From contig JAQVCW010000002.1 in assembly GCA_028689585.1 (NCBI GenBank), forward strand, positions 124,001 to 188,000: 64,000 nt of DNA, written 5' to 3'. Both the position numbers and the translations under genes were made by a program. The stretch is from Lachnospiraceae bacterium (GTDB taxonomy: Bacteria; Bacillota; Clostridia; Lachnospirales; Lachnospiraceae). Positions 16,383 to 25,641 of this stretch are shown piece by piece; positions within the stretch are counted from its first letter, which is position 1; the number at the start of each line of letters is the position of its first letter. The notes beneath the pieces were generated by a model that was not told the origin of the DNA, ran no database searches, and saw nothing but the letters and a program-made list of their open reading frames with translations.

Positions 16383-17408
16383 TTATAGCAGTTCTTTTAG
16401 TTTTTCTATATCCTCTTTCTTCGTGGCCCAGCTTGTGGCAAAGCGCACCACAGTATGCGCTGCATCTGCCTTTTCCCAGAAGCTGAACGCCACATTTCTT
16501 TTCAGTTGATCCATCTGAGCATTTTCCAGAATCACAAACTGCTGATTCGTTGGGGACTCCAGATAAAAAGAATACCCCTTTTCCCGAAAAATATGTTTCA
16601 GAAGTTCTGCCATTTCGATTGCATGCCTGCTGATTTGAAAATACAGATCGTCTGTAAATAAAGTATCAAACTGTATCCCCAGCAGCCGTCCCTTTGCCAT
16701 CAGACCGCCATGCTGTTTCACCATGGTCATAAAATGCTTTGGCATATTGTTCTTTGTGAATACCACAGCCTCTCCGCAAAGCGCTCCCACTTTAGTTCCG
16801 CCAATATAAAATACGTCACAATATTCTGCCACATCAGCCAGTGTTACATCCACATCGACACTCATCAATCCGTATCCCAGCCTTGCCCCATCCAGATACA
16901 GCGGCATATGATATTCCCGGCAGATCTCTGACAGCGCCTTAAGCTCCTCTTTCCGATACAAGGTCCCATATTCTGTAGGATGTGAAATGTACACCATCCC
17001 CGGAAATACCATGTGCTCATGATTTTCATCCTGATAAAAATTTTGCAGATATTCTTTCAATTCATCCGCCGTGATTTTTCCGTCATGGGATGGCAGCTCC
17101 AGCACCTTGTGCCCGGTATATTCAATTGCTCCAGCTTCATGAGCACTCACATGCCCCGTATGCGCTGCCACAACCCCCTCGTAATCCTGCAGCATGGCGG
17201 CAATCACAATCTGGTTCGTCTGAGTTCCGCCCACCAGGAACTGAACATCCGCTTCCCTGCATTCACACGCTTTCGCAATTTTTCTTCGGGCGCTTTCACA
17301 GTAATGATCACTCCCATATCCGGACAACTGCTCCAGATTCGTCTCAAGGAGCTGCTGCAAAATCTGCGGATGCGCCCCTTCTATATAGTCACTTTCAAAA
17401 GACAGCAT
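16383..17408 (-). CDS. Low-specificity threonine aldolase-type PLP lyase
   Basis: 341 residues behind GGAGGATAAATT. Fold-type I aminotransferase-like enzyme: it begins MLSFESDYIEGAHPQIL, has the phosphate-binding LVGGTQTNQIVI, the substrate loop MVYISHPTEYGTLY, the PLP-ring Asp in LYLDGARLGYGL and the Schiff-base Lys in YIGGTKVGALCGE. It is expected to cleave L-threonine or L-allo-threonine to glycine and acetaldehyde. Beta-eliminating lyases share the fold, so the substrate is inferred. Monocistronic, with a REP-like hairpin 25 bp upstream of the start. Confidence 0.92.
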   Translation of the reverse strand: MLSFESDYIEGAHPQILQQLLETNLEQLSGYGSDHYCESARRKIAKACECREADVQFLVGGTQTNQIVIAAMLQDYEGVVAAHTGHVSAHEAGAIEYTGHKVLELPSHDGKITADELKEYLQNFYQDENHEHMVFPGMVYISHPTEYGTLYRKEELKALSEICREYHMPLYLDGARLGYGLMSVDVDVTLADVAEYCDVFYIGGTKVGALCGEAVVFTKNNMPKHFMTMVKQHGGLMAKGRLLGIQFDTLFTDDLYFQISRHAIEMAELLKHIFREKGYSFYLESPTNQQFVILENAQMDQLKRNVAFSFWEKADAAHTVVRFATSWATKKEDIEKLKELL

Positions 17409-17432
17409 AATTTATCCTCCGTATTTGAACAT

Positions 17433-17467
17433 CAGCCATCCTAAATTTGCCTTCGGCAAATGGGCTG
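17433..17467. repeat. REP-like hairpin, copy d
   Basis: CAGCCAT...ATGGGCTG enclosing ATTTGCC-TTC-GGCAAAT, followed by the same ACGCTGCATG tail as copy a at 10811. It lies just upstream of the aldolase start. Confidence 0.7.
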
Positions 17468-17567
17468 ACGCTGCATGACCTCAAATCTTTCTCGTCTTAC
17501 GTCCTCTCTACTATAACGCAAAAATTCAAAAAAATGAAGTCCGTTATGATATTTAAAGAAGAAAAGT

Positions 17568-17649
17568 GTTACCGTTCAGCTTTTTACTTGACGCACAGCT
17601 TCCGGGCGGCTGCCCGGAAAGCGTCCTCATTCCAATGCCAAACGGTAAC
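17568..17649. repeat. Long-hairpin repeat family, short deletion form (copy 3)
   Basis: 82 bp with perfect ends GTTACCGTT/AACGGTAAC. It keeps the outer left segment (TTTTTACTTGACGCACAGC) and the outer right segment (GGAAAGCGTCCTCATT) but lacks the 200-bp centre; the arms meet at CCGGGCGGCTGCCCGG. The surrounding 17409-17884 region is AT-rich and otherwise empty apart from this element and the REP hairpin at 17433. Confidence 0.75.
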
Positions 17650-17884
17650 GAAAAGTCAGTAAAAGTCTTTTATGGTTCAGACTGCATCAATTCCGCAGCG
17701 TATTGAGGGTGCTTTATGCAGGAAGCGGATATTTAATATGTCATATGTTTTATCTGTTAAATATTATTTTATTATTAAAACTGCTTGTTTTTATAGTTAG
17801 AATGTGATATTTTATAATGTATATTCCATTTTTTTATATCTCGTAAACATTCTTTTTACTATCACATCTGGAAGGAACAATTCT

Positions 17885-18862
17885 ATGACAAATTTAATTC
17901 AAACTCAAAAACAAAGCGTGCAGACCAGGCAGCCAGCACAGGATCAACAAATTGAGCAGTTGCAGCAGATACAACAGACTCCGCAGGTCCGAGAAATCTA
18001 TGACCGTATCTTCAAACGTATCTTTTCCTTATCTAATCTGGCAATCATCAATCTGATCAATGGCCTTTTTGGCACTAACTATCCCCCAGATAGTATCGTA
18101 GATTACCCTAACCGAGAGTATGTCAGCAAACTTTTAAGTAAACGACTGGCGGATGTTATGGTCGTCATCCAAGGAATCCCATACCATCTGGAAGCACAAA
18201 TGAAATGGGACGGCTCCATTATTATGCGTGTCTTCGAATATGGGTTTCATCAGGCTATGAGCCTTTGGCAGGAGGAAAGTGTTTTTCAATTTCCAGAACC
18301 GGTAGTTATTTATCTGGATTCAGTGTCTGAAATTCCTGAAAAAAGCATTCTTACAATTCAATTCGGATTCCAGGGAACATTTCAGTATGAAGTGAAAAAT
18401 TTCGTATATCAGGAACATGAGCTTCTGGAACTGAACCAGAAGAAAATGATTGTTTTGATCCCTTTTCAGTTGTTAAAATTAAAGAAAATCGTTGAAAAAC
18501 CCCCTGCAGAAGAAAATCTGGAAGCATTGCAGAAGCTGGTACAGCGTGATATAATCGGAAGTATAAAAGCAAATCTGCAGGTAGGAAATATAACATCTGA
18601 TGATGCAAATCAGTTGTTGGAACTGACAAGTCAGTTATATGAGCATATCTACCAGCACTACGAAGAGTTGGGAGGCTATGATGATATGAAACCATTATTA
18701 GACGGAGCCCTGGAGCTGCCCCTGGATAAGTATCGGATCCAGATTGACAAACTGGAAGAAGAAAAAGCAAAGGCTGAAAAAAAGAACGCTGAAATGGAAG
18801 AAGAATGCAGGAAACTCCGGGAAAAAATCAAGGAATTAGAAGTCAATAAACAAATGCGATAA
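17885..18862 (+). CDS. Rpn family PD-(D/E)XK nuclease / transposase-like
   Basis: 325 residues from ATG 17885 (GGAAGGAAC upstream); an in-frame start at 17804 has no ribosome site. After a Gln-rich leader the conserved core begins REIYDRIFKRIFSLSNLAII, then the nuclease triad region RLADVMVVIQGIPYHLEAQM (Asp, then ExQ). The C-terminal 60 residues form a charged coiled coil (DKLEEEKAKAEKKNAEMEEE). Rpn proteins are annotated as recombination-promoting nucleases related to transposase_31. The gene stands alone, divergent from the aldolase with 470 AT-rich bases between, which fits a laterally moved single gene. Confidence 0.85.
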   Translation: MTNLIQTQKQSVQTRQPAQDQQIEQLQQIQQTPQVREIYDRIFKRIFSLSNLAIINLINGLFGTNYPPDSIVDYPNREYVSKLLSKRLADVMVVIQGIPYHLEAQMKWDGSIIMRVFEYGFHQAMSLWQEESVFQFPEPVVIYLDSVSEIPEKSILTIQFGFQGTFQYEVKNFVYQEHELLELNQKKMIVLIPFQLLKLKKIVEKPPAEENLEALQKLVQRDIIGSIKANLQVGNITSDDANQLLELTSQLYEHIYQHYEELGGYDDMKPLLDGALELPLDKYRIQIDKLEEEKAKAEKKNAEMEEECRKLREKIKELEVNKQMR

Positions 18863-18883
18863 ATCAACTGTGCCATAATCATA

Positions 18884-18922
18884 AAATTGCCCCGCTTTGA
18901 AAAAAATTAAGCGGAGCAATTT
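18884..18922. terminator. Bidirectional intrinsic terminator
   Basis: Stem AAATTGCCCCGCTT paired with AAGCGGAGCAATTT with an A/T-rich loop, between the convergent Rpn nuclease and rbsD genes. It can serve either strand; the T-tract is modest. Confidence 0.65.
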
Positions 18923-18932
18923 CATAATATCT

Positions 18933-19352
18933 TCATTTTTCACAATACCATCGTGGCCCCCCGGCGGAAACCAGTACAATATTCGAGTTTGCCGTAAAAT
19001 CACCGGTTCGGATCACAAATTTTACCTCTTTTGTTATTTCATCCCTCAGAACCGGATGCGGAACCACCTCCGCCTCAACATCTTTTTCAAAATGGTTTAA
19101 GAACTCCTTTTCTCTGGAAGGGCTCACGTCAACCGTTGCCTGCGAATATATTATTTTTTCTACTGAAAAATGTTTCAGAACTTCCTCTAGCACCTGAATT
19201 ACTGTAGGTACATTTTTACTTAGGGAAAGATCGATTACTTTTGTTGAATTAGGCACAGCCAATCCTGCATCGACAATCATCATCTTATCCGTATGTCCCA
19301 TCTTTGCCATTTCCGCTGCAATTTCGCGATTTAATATTCCGGTTTCTGTCAT
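18933..19352 (-). CDS. rbsD: RbsD/FucU family sugar mutarotase (D-ribose pyranase-like)
   Basis: 139 residues. It shows the RbsD/FucU pattern: MTETGILNREIAAEMAKMGH, IVDAGLAVPNSTKVIDLSL, the conserved ending IRTGDFTANSNIVLVSAGG. These decamers interconvert pyranose and furanose forms (ribose) or alpha/beta anomers (fucose). It is the last gene of the ROK-ABC-ADH operon, 8 bp after the dehydrogenase stop, so it probably prepares the imported sugar. No ribokinase gene is present, so the sugar may not be ribose. Confidence 0.85.
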   Translation of the reverse strand: MTETGILNREIAAEMAKMGHTDKMMIVDAGLAVPNSTKVIDLSLSKNVPTVIQVLEEVLKHFSVEKIIYSQATVDVSPSREKEFLNHFEKDVEAEVVPHPVLRDEITKEVKFVIRTGDFTANSNIVLVSAGGPRWYCEK

Positions 19353-19360
19353 ATTCTCAC

Positions 19361-20527
19361 CTATTTCCGCTCATAACAAGCCATTAATATTTCATACATC
19401 TCATCAATAGAAGCCACACGCGGGTTATTCAGATAGTCTCCCAACACCTGTCCGCAATCCGCAATTTCACGAATATCCTCTTTGCTTACATTCAAATCTT
19501 TAAATCCTATCCAAAGATCAATTTTTTTCAAAAAGTTATCTATTTCCACACATGCTTTTTCTGCCGCTGCTTCATCGGTCTCCTGATCCAGTTCTGGATT
19601 GAAAATGCGTCCAACTTTTGCAAATTTTTCAATTGCCGAGGAATAAGTATATCTGGTAAATTCCGGATAAATGGCCGCTAAAGCCTGTCCATGAGTTACG
19701 TGCGGACAATGTCCTCCTACCTGCATTCCCAGACCATGCGGAAGTGTTACACCTGCGTTGGAATTTGTAAAACCACCCAGAGTATCTGCCCAGCACATCT
19801 GTGAGCGCGCTTCCATATCACTTCCGTTTTCCAGTGCCTTCGGCAAATATTCAGCAACAATTCTAATAGCATCCAAAGCCATAACCTCAACCAGAGGACT
19901 CGTATTTACAGACAGATAAGCTTCAAAATTATGACAAAACGCGTCAAAGCCCGTCTGAGCTGTTACTGACTTTGGCATAGTGGCAGTAGCATCAGGATCT
20001 ACAATCGCCGCTTTCGGAAAAATATTTTTATGCCAGATTGCTGATTTATCTTTATTACTGGTTTTGGTGATTACCGCACACTGTGTTACTTGTGATCCCG
20101 TTCCGGCTGTGGTGCCGATTGCAACAATCGGGAGTGTCTTTTCGGAAGGTCCCTGCGTATGGCAGTTATAATCCCATGCGGTTCCCTGGTGAGTTGCTTC
20201 TACAGCAATTGCCTTTGCCGTATCCATAGCAGAGCCACCCCCAATACCTACAACTACCTCTGCTCCAAATTCTTTCGCCATATTTGCTCCAGCAGTAACG
20301 GAGTCTGTGGTAGGGTTAGGAATTACTCCATCAAATTGTTTCACCTCCAACCCCTCAGCTTCCAAAATTTCTTTTATTCGGGCAACCAGCGGAGCAACTG
20401 AAGATGTACTGCTCCCCGTTACCAAAAGAACTTTTTTCCCAAATTCTTTTGTGATTTTTGCTGCCTCACTGATTTTTCCACATCCAAACACTATTTCTGT
20501 TGGTGAAAAATAATTAAAAGATTTCAT
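19361..20527 (-). CDS. Iron-containing alcohol dehydrogenase
   Basis: 388 residues from ATG 20527 (GGAGAG upstream). It starts MKSFNYFSPTEIVFGCGKIS; the NAD(P)-binding GGGS motif is VVVGIGGGSAMDTAKAIA. Metal-site residues lie in TGFDAFCHNFEAY, TLPHGLGMQ and HVTHGQALA. Type III ADHs reduce aldehydes such as lactaldehyde, butanal or glycolaldehyde. Placed between a sugar-binding protein and RbsD it may oxidise or reduce the imported sugar or a breakdown aldehyde. This is an inference from position. Confidence 0.9.
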   Translation of the reverse strand: MKSFNYFSPTEIVFGCGKISEAAKITKEFGKKVLLVTGSSTSSVAPLVARIKEILEAEGLEVKQFDGVIPNPTTDSVTAGANMAKEFGAEVVVGIGGGSAMDTAKAIAVEATHQGTAWDYNCHTQGPSEKTLPIVAIGTTAGTGSQVTQCAVITKTSNKDKSAIWHKNIFPKAAIVDPDATATMPKSVTAQTGFDAFCHNFEAYLSVNTSPLVEVMALDAIRIVAEYLPKALENGSDMEARSQMCWADTLGGFTNSNAGVTLPHGLGMQVGGHCPHVTHGQALAAIYPEFTRYTYSSAIEKFAKVGRIFNPELDQETDEAAAEKACVEIDNFLKKIDLWIGFKDLNVSKEDIREIADCGQVLGDYLNNPRVASIDEMYEILMACYERK

Positions 20528-20546
20528 CCTCTTATCTCTCCTTAAT

Positions 20547-20582
20547 TTCAGCAGGAGAGGTATAATTTCCTCCCCCGCTGAA
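20547..20582 (-). terminator. Intercistronic stem-loop between binding protein and dehydrogenase
   Basis: TTCAGCGGGGGAGG pairs with CCTCTCCTGCTGAA on the minus-strand transcript, without a long U-tract. A stem here would protect or partly terminate the message after the binding-protein gene, giving more binding protein than downstream enzymes, as is common in sugar ABC operons. Confidence 0.55.
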
Positions 20583-20619
20583 TATCTGTCAACTCTTTTT
20601 GTCAATAATCAACTTTCCT

Positions 20620-21579
20620 TTATTCTGTCACATAATAATTATCTACAGTATCCGCAGTCACAATCGTCACGCCGGTATCTACAAATCCTGGCAGGTCCAC
20701 TGCTGATAATTCATGTGCTTCTGTAAACAGGAACATCTGGGACCAATAGCCCATATTGTACTGACCCTGCGCTACCGTTGCATCAATATCACCGCTCTTA
20801 ATCATATCCAGAACTGTTTTATCCACATCAAAAGCAAGAACATGCAGACCATCAATACCGCTTTCGTTTACTGCTGTAGGTCCTGCGGTACCAGCTACAC
20901 CATCCACACAGAATACACCTACAATATCATCATTTGCCTGAAGAGCCGCAGCCATATTATCGGTTGCTGTGCTGGTGTCACCTGCATCATTCACATCTAC
21001 AAATCCTACATCCGGTGCATTTTCAGCACACCAGTTCTTAAAACCTGTTACGCGGGACTCTGCGTTTTCTGCTCCTACAGTATACAAAACAGCAATTTTC
21101 CCACTGCTTCCGCACAACGGAACCAGATACTCCGCTGCACTTGCGCCTGCTTCCTCATTTCCTGTGGACAAATAAGAAGAACGATTCGAAGTAGGTGAAT
21201 CTGAGTCAAATGTCACTACTTTAATGCCAGAATCTATTGCAGAATTAATGGTATCTGCTAATGCAGTAGAATTAACACAGGTAATTGCAATTCCTGCCGG
21301 GTTCATTGCGATTACCTGTTCCAGAACAGCTACCTGACCAGCTACATCTGCATCTGTCTGTCCTGTATATTTTGCGGTAACGCCAAGCAAATTAGCAGCA
21401 TCTTCCATTCCCTTAAAACATGTTTTCCAGTAATCAATACCTGACAAAAAGCTTACCATATAATACTCTTCGGAAGAATCTCCCTGCATCGAAGCTGCCT
21501 GTGCGGAAACTGCGCTGCCTGCTAAAGTACCTACTGCCACTGCTGCTGTTAATAAAACGCTCATTAATTTTTTCTTCAT
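20620..21579 (-). CDS. Sugar ABC transporter substrate-binding protein (RbsB-like)
   Basis: 319 residues. Signal peptide MKKKLMSVLLTAAVAVGTLA ending SAQA-AS, a type I cleavage site with no lipobox cysteine. The mature part is a type I periplasmic binding fold: YMVSFLSGIDYWKTCFKGME, QVIAMNPAGIAITCVNSTAL, KVVTFDSDSP (conserved FDSD), SSYLSTGNEEAGASAAEYL and the GDIDATVAQGQYNMGY hinge segment. It should deliver a monosaccharide to the downstream-named RbsC/RbsA pair. Lack of lipidation is unusual for a Gram-positive binding protein. Confidence 0.9.
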   Translation of the reverse strand: MKKKLMSVLLTAAVAVGTLAGSAVSAQAASMQGDSSEEYYMVSFLSGIDYWKTCFKGMEDAANLLGVTAKYTGQTDADVAGQVAVLEQVIAMNPAGIAITCVNSTALADTINSAIDSGIKVVTFDSDSPTSNRSSYLSTGNEEAGASAAEYLVPLCGSSGKIAVLYTVGAENAESRVTGFKNWCAENAPDVGFVDVNDAGDTSTATDNMAAALQANDDIVGVFCVDGVAGTAGPTAVNESGIDGLHVLAFDVDKTVLDMIKSGDIDATVAQGQYNMGYWSQMFLFTEAHELSAVDLPGFVDTGVTIVTADTVDNYYVTE

Positions 21580-21672
21580 GTTTTTTCCTCCAATACATTT
21601 GATAAAATTATGTAAGTTATTTATTCAAGAGGATCGTACGCATCCCCGATGAATCTGTTTTGTATCTCTTTG

Positions 21673-22671
21673 TTAATGTTTTCCAAGAAGCTTCTGGAAA
21701 AAGTTGGGGCGCCCGGATTTTTTATTTGTAACATAATCAAATGTTACCGCTAATACCAGAATAGCCCCCTGTACAAAATCCTGCCAGTACACAGAAATAT
21801 TCAGCATAACCATTGCGGAATTTACTACCTTTAATAATACAATACCCAGAAATGTACCAAGAATGCTTCCAACACCGCCGGTAAATGAAGTACCTCCAAT
21901 TACCGCTGCAGATATTGCCGTGGTTTCTGCCCCTACACTCAGTTCTGGCGTAGCCACATTAAAACGTCCCAGACTCAAGATTCCTGCTGCTGTAGACAAA
22001 AGTGCCACTACCACATAAACACTGATTTTTACCCTGTCCACGTTAATTGCTGACTGTTTCGCAGCATTCTCATTACTTCCAACATAAAAAATACTGCGGC
22101 AGATATTGGAATTTTTCAAAAAAATGTGTGCTATAACAGCTACTATTACAAAGATCAGAAAAAGCATGGGTATTCCAGCCACACTGCCAGTAGATAAAAA
22201 CCGGAAGCTGTCCGGCAAATATCCGGAAAGAGACAATGGGGAGCCTTCTGTCAAAATATATGCCACGCCACGGGATAATCCCTGCATTCCCAATGTAACA
22301 ATAAACGGAGGAAGCCCAACCTTACTTACCATCAGCCCATTAAACAGTCCTACAAATATTCCTGCCAGAATTGCCATCAGACAGGCCAGCCAAATATTCC
22401 ATCCCTGCAAACATAAATAACCTGAAATAACACAGCTCATTGCAGCAACACCGCCCACACTCAATTCGATGCCGCCAAGGATCAATGCTATACAAAGCCC
22501 TATGGCCATCAATCCATCTAACGAAACTGAAATCATGATACTTTTTAAATTATTATAATTTAAGAACTTAGGCTGTATGATCTGTACCAGTAAAATTGCA
22601 ACTACCGTTATTACAAACACATTCGCTTCACGCTGTGCAAAAAAACGTTTGATAAAATTATCTTTTTTCAT
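21673..22671 (-). CDS. Sugar ABC transporter permease (RbsC-like)
   Basis: 332 residues with about eight to ten membrane spans. The EAA-like and family motifs are present: GGIELSVGGVAAMSCVISG early, GLPPFIVTLGMQGLSRGVAY in the middle and AVIGGTSFTGGVGSILGTFLG near the end, the latter being the RbsC/XylH hallmark. The ribosome site AAAGGAGAG lies just before the ATG. It probably forms a homodimeric channel with the double ATPase encoded 19 bp upstream. Confidence 0.93.
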   Translation of the reverse strand: MKKDNFIKRFFAQREANVFVITVVAILLVQIIQPKFLNYNNLKSIMISVSLDGLMAIGLCIALILGGIELSVGGVAAMSCVISGYLCLQGWNIWLACLMAILAGIFVGLFNGLMVSKVGLPPFIVTLGMQGLSRGVAYILTEGSPLSLSGYLPDSFRFLSTGSVAGIPMLFLIFVIVAVIAHIFLKNSNICRSIFYVGSNENAAKQSAINVDRVKISVYVVVALLSTAAGILSLGRFNVATPELSVGAETTAISAAVIGGTSFTGGVGSILGTFLGIVLLKVVNSAMVMLNISVYWQDFVQGAILVLAVTFDYVTNKKSGRPNFFQKLLGKH

Positions 22672-22690
22672 GATCTCTCCTTTATCCTTT

Positions 22691-24184
22691 CTATTCTCCT
22701 GATGCCAACCGCATAATATTTTCTTCTGTCATCATTTCCACACCTGATACCTCTCCGGCGAGTTTTCCCTCATGTACCACCAGAATGCGGTCGCTCACGC
22801 CCATTACCTCCGGCAGTTCACTGGAAACGATTATTACACCAACACCCTCTTCTGCCAGCTTTCTCAGCAAATTATGTATTTCTGATTTTGCTCCCACATC
22901 AATTCCTCTTGTAGGTTCATCCATAATAATAACTTTTGGATGTATTGACAGCCATTTACCCAAGAGACATTTCTGCTGATTGCCACCGGACAGACTGCTG
23001 ATCGGATACTCAATTCCAGCAACTTTAATTGCTAACTGCTCTACATAATTATCAGCAAGCTGACGTTCCAGTTTTTCTTTTAACCATATCCCTTTTGAAA
23101 CCGCCTTCAGATTTGCACTTGTCATATTACTTTTGATGCTCATTCCCAAAAAGAGACCCTGATTTTTTCTATCCTCCGTCAGATAACAAATGCCCTCATT
23201 TACAGCATCTCTAAAGTTCTTAAAGTTCTGCTCTTTTCCATTCAGCCAAACCCTTCCTTTTGTCTTTGGATCAATTCCGCAAAGCGCACGCATAATCTCA
23301 CTGCGTCCAGCCCCTACCAACCCTGCAAATCCAAGAATTTCTCCCTTTTTCAAACTGAAGCTGACATTTTGAAACCGTTCTCCACATAAATTTTCTATTT
23401 TGAGAATTTCCTGTTTTTCTTCTATCCTGCTGCTCTTTGGCGGATAAAGATTTCCAAGTTCTCTTCCTACCATGGCTTTTATAATATCTTCCGAATTGAT
23501 TTCTTTCGTATTCATGGTACATACATATTTTCCATCTTTAAATACCGTCACTTTATCGCATATTTCAAAAATCTCAGGCATTCTATGAGAAATAAATAAA
23601 ATCGCCATTCCTTCCTTTTTTAAATTATGGACTACTTCAAAAAGTTTTTTTGTTTCTTTATCCGTCAGAGACGAAGTCGGCTCATCTAAAATCAAAAGCT
23701 TGCAGTTTAAAGACACTGACTTTGCAATCTCAACCAACTGCTGTTCACTTACCGTAAGCTCTGAAATTTGTTTTTTCGAACTGAAATTTGCTCCAAATTT
23801 ACTCAGGACCTCATCTGCATCCTTCCACAATTTTTTAAAGTCCACCCGATCTCTCTTATGAGGCAGCCTTCCTATATAAATGTTTTCCGCTGCAGACAAA
23901 TGCGGACACAAACTCAGTTCCTGATGTACAAATCCGATTCCAATATGCTGTGCCTCCCTGGGATTTTTAGGCTGAATTTTTTCACCTTCAAAAAACATTT
24001 GTCCAGATGTGGGCGGAAATATTCCTCCAATAATATTCATCAATGTAGATTTTCCTGCTCCATTTTCTCCGCACAAAGCATGAACCTCTCCTTTGGAAAC
24101 TTTTAATTGAACCTGATCCAATGCTTTGGTTCCGGGAAACTGCTTCGTAATTCCTTCTGCTTCAAACAGATACGTTTCTTCCAT
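22691..24184 (-). CDS. Sugar ABC transporter ATP-binding protein (RbsA/MglA-like)
   Basis: 497 residues with two ABC cassettes. The first has Walker A ALCGENGAGKSTLMNIIGGI, signature ELTVSEQQLVEIAKS and Walker B LLILDEPTSSLTDKE. The second has a degenerate Walker A (GFAGLVGAGRSEIMRAL), signature SLSGGNQQKCLLGKW and Walker B VIIMDEPTRGIDVGAK. This asymmetry is normal for carbohydrate-uptake-2 ATPases. It lies between the ROK regulator and the RbsC-like permease. Confidence 0.95.
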   Translation of the reverse strand: MEETYLFEAEGITKQFPGTKALDQVQLKVSKGEVHALCGENGAGKSTLMNIIGGIFPPTSGQMFFEGEKIQPKNPREAQHIGIGFVHQELSLCPHLSAAENIYIGRLPHKRDRVDFKKLWKDADEVLSKFGANFSSKKQISELTVSEQQLVEIAKSVSLNCKLLILDEPTSSLTDKETKKLFEVVHNLKKEGMAILFISHRMPEIFEICDKVTVFKDGKYVCTMNTKEINSEDIIKAMVGRELGNLYPPKSSRIEEKQEILKIENLCGERFQNVSFSLKKGEILGFAGLVGAGRSEIMRALCGIDPKTKGRVWLNGKEQNFKNFRDAVNEGICYLTEDRKNQGLFLGMSIKSNMTSANLKAVSKGIWLKEKLERQLADNYVEQLAIKVAGIEYPISSLSGGNQQKCLLGKWLSIHPKVIIMDEPTRGIDVGAKSEIHNLLRKLAEEGVGVIIVSSELPEVMGVSDRILVVHEGKLAGEVSGVEMMTEENIMRLASGE

Positions 24185-24213
24185 ATTCCGCTCCTTTCTT
24201 TCCGTTTCATGAT

Positions 24214-25413
24214 TTATCTCATCTTTAGGATTTCATCCCCATTCTCAATAAACCGCTTCAAAATCATAGATGCGGCACCTATTGCCGCTGCCTGTTCCCC
24301 CAGCTCTGCTACCCGTATTTTGACCTTTCTTCCAGCAAACTTCATCTGCCTTTCCTTTGCGACCTTTTTTATCTGATCAATAAATTCTCTGCCGGCATTT
24401 GTTAACCCCCCTGCCAGCACGAGCATATCCGGATCCAATAGATTAATATAGCTGGCTAATCCAATTCCGATATAGGTTTCTGCTTTTTTTATAATCTGCC
24501 TGGCAGCCACATCTCCTTCTTCTGCTGCAGCAAATACTTCTTTTGCATCAATTGCATCCAGATCATATCCTGCCTTTTCTAATATAAGAGCAGATGCCCC
24601 CTCCTGCACAGCCCGCCTTCCTTCGCGGGCAATGGCTTTACCTGATGCAAGTGCTTCCAAACAGCCCTTGTTTCCACATTCGCACAACGATCCATTTGGC
24701 TCTAACGTAATATGTCCAATCTCGCCGCTGCTTCCGGAATTTCCCCGGTAAAGTTCTCCATTTTCCATAATTGCCGAACCAATTCCATGCCCTATGTTGA
24801 CACATACAAAATAGGATGAATCTCTTGCAATTCCAAACCATTTTTCTCCCATTGCAATTGCTTTATTGGAATTATCTAAAAGAACCGGAAGTTTAAACTT
24901 TTCTTTAACAGGAGATAGTATATCCACATTTTCCCATCCGAAATCCGGTGAATACAGCACTCTTCCCTCTTCAAGATCAATCAGCCCCGGAGTCACTACC
25001 CCAATACCCAAAAGATTTTCCCTGGAAATTCCTCCGTCCAAAACTACATTCTCTGTCAGTTCCAGAACTCTTTCCATTAACTTTTCTGCTGGATTTGTTC
25101 GCCCTGTTTTCATGGTTCGTCTTGAAATCACGGTTCCTTTCAAGTCCATAATCAACACACTTGTCCGGCTGCGGCCGATATCAATACCTACAATATAATA
25201 AATACTATCCGTGATTGATAATAGCTCCGGACGTTTTCCTCCATTGGATTCGCCTTTCCCTACCACATGAACCACTTTTTTTTCCAATATTTCATCTGTA
25301 ATTTTCATTACTGTAGGAATGCTCAGATTAGCTCTTTTGGCTATTTCCGCTTTATTAATTGGACCTTCCATCCGTATAATCTGTAAAACATTCATCCGAT
25401 TATACTGCGCCAT
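24214..25413 (-). CDS. ROK family transcriptional repressor (NagC/XylR-like)
   Basis: 399 residues from ATG 25413. It has an N-terminal winged helix (INKAEIAKRANLSIPTVMKI) and a sugar-kinase fold with DIGRSRTSVLI and the zinc motif CECGNKGCLEALASG. The catalytic Asp of ROK kinases (NDAN) is replaced by Ser (DNSNKAIAMGE), so it is a sugar-sensing regulator and not a kinase. A strong GGAGG at 25448-25452 is 7 bp before an in-frame ATT (25440) and 10 bp before CTG (25437), so the real start may be non-canonical. First gene of the sugar operon. Confidence 0.92.
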   Translation of the reverse strand: MAQYNRMNVLQIIRMEGPINKAEIAKRANLSIPTVMKITDEILEKKVVHVVGKGESNGGKRPELLSITDSIYYIVGIDIGRSRTSVLIMDLKGTVISRRTMKTGRTNPAEKLMERVLELTENVVLDGGISRENLLGIGVVTPGLIDLEEGRVLYSPDFGWENVDILSPVKEKFKLPVLLDNSNKAIAMGEKWFGIARDSSYFVCVNIGHGIGSAIMENGELYRGNSGSSGEIGHITLEPNGSLCECGNKGCLEALASGKAIAREGRRAVQEGASALILEKAGYDLDAIDAKEVFAAAEEGDVAARQIIKKAETYIGIGLASYINLLDPDMLVLAGGLTNAGREFIDQIKKVAKERQMKFAGRKVKIRVAELGEQAAAIGAASMILKRFIENGDEILKMR

Positions 25414-25462
25414 TATTGTTTTATCATATTTTCTCAGAATCTCATTTCCTCCATTAACTAAT

Positions 25463-25537
25463 TTAACTTAACTAAGTACTTGACGAAAAAAAATTTGCTG
25501 TCAATGTAACACATTTAATGTTTCTTAGTTAAGTTAA
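25463..25537. promoter_or_regulatory. Paired inverted operator and promoter of the sugar operon
   Basis: The 14-mer TTAACTTAACTAAG (25463-25476) recurs as its exact reverse complement at 25524-25537, with centres 61 bp apart (about six helical turns). Between them on the minus strand is a TTGACA -35 box (rc of 25499-25504); no good -10 box is visible. The spacing fits ROK repressor binding with DNA looping and autoregulation. Confidence 0.7.
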
Positions 25538-25641
25538 GTAACTTATCTGTAATCAGTATAACAAACATTACAATTTTGTCAATACCATTTTTAAATCTCC
25601 TCTCATTTCCGTCATAATGCACAAAAATGGATCTGTATATT

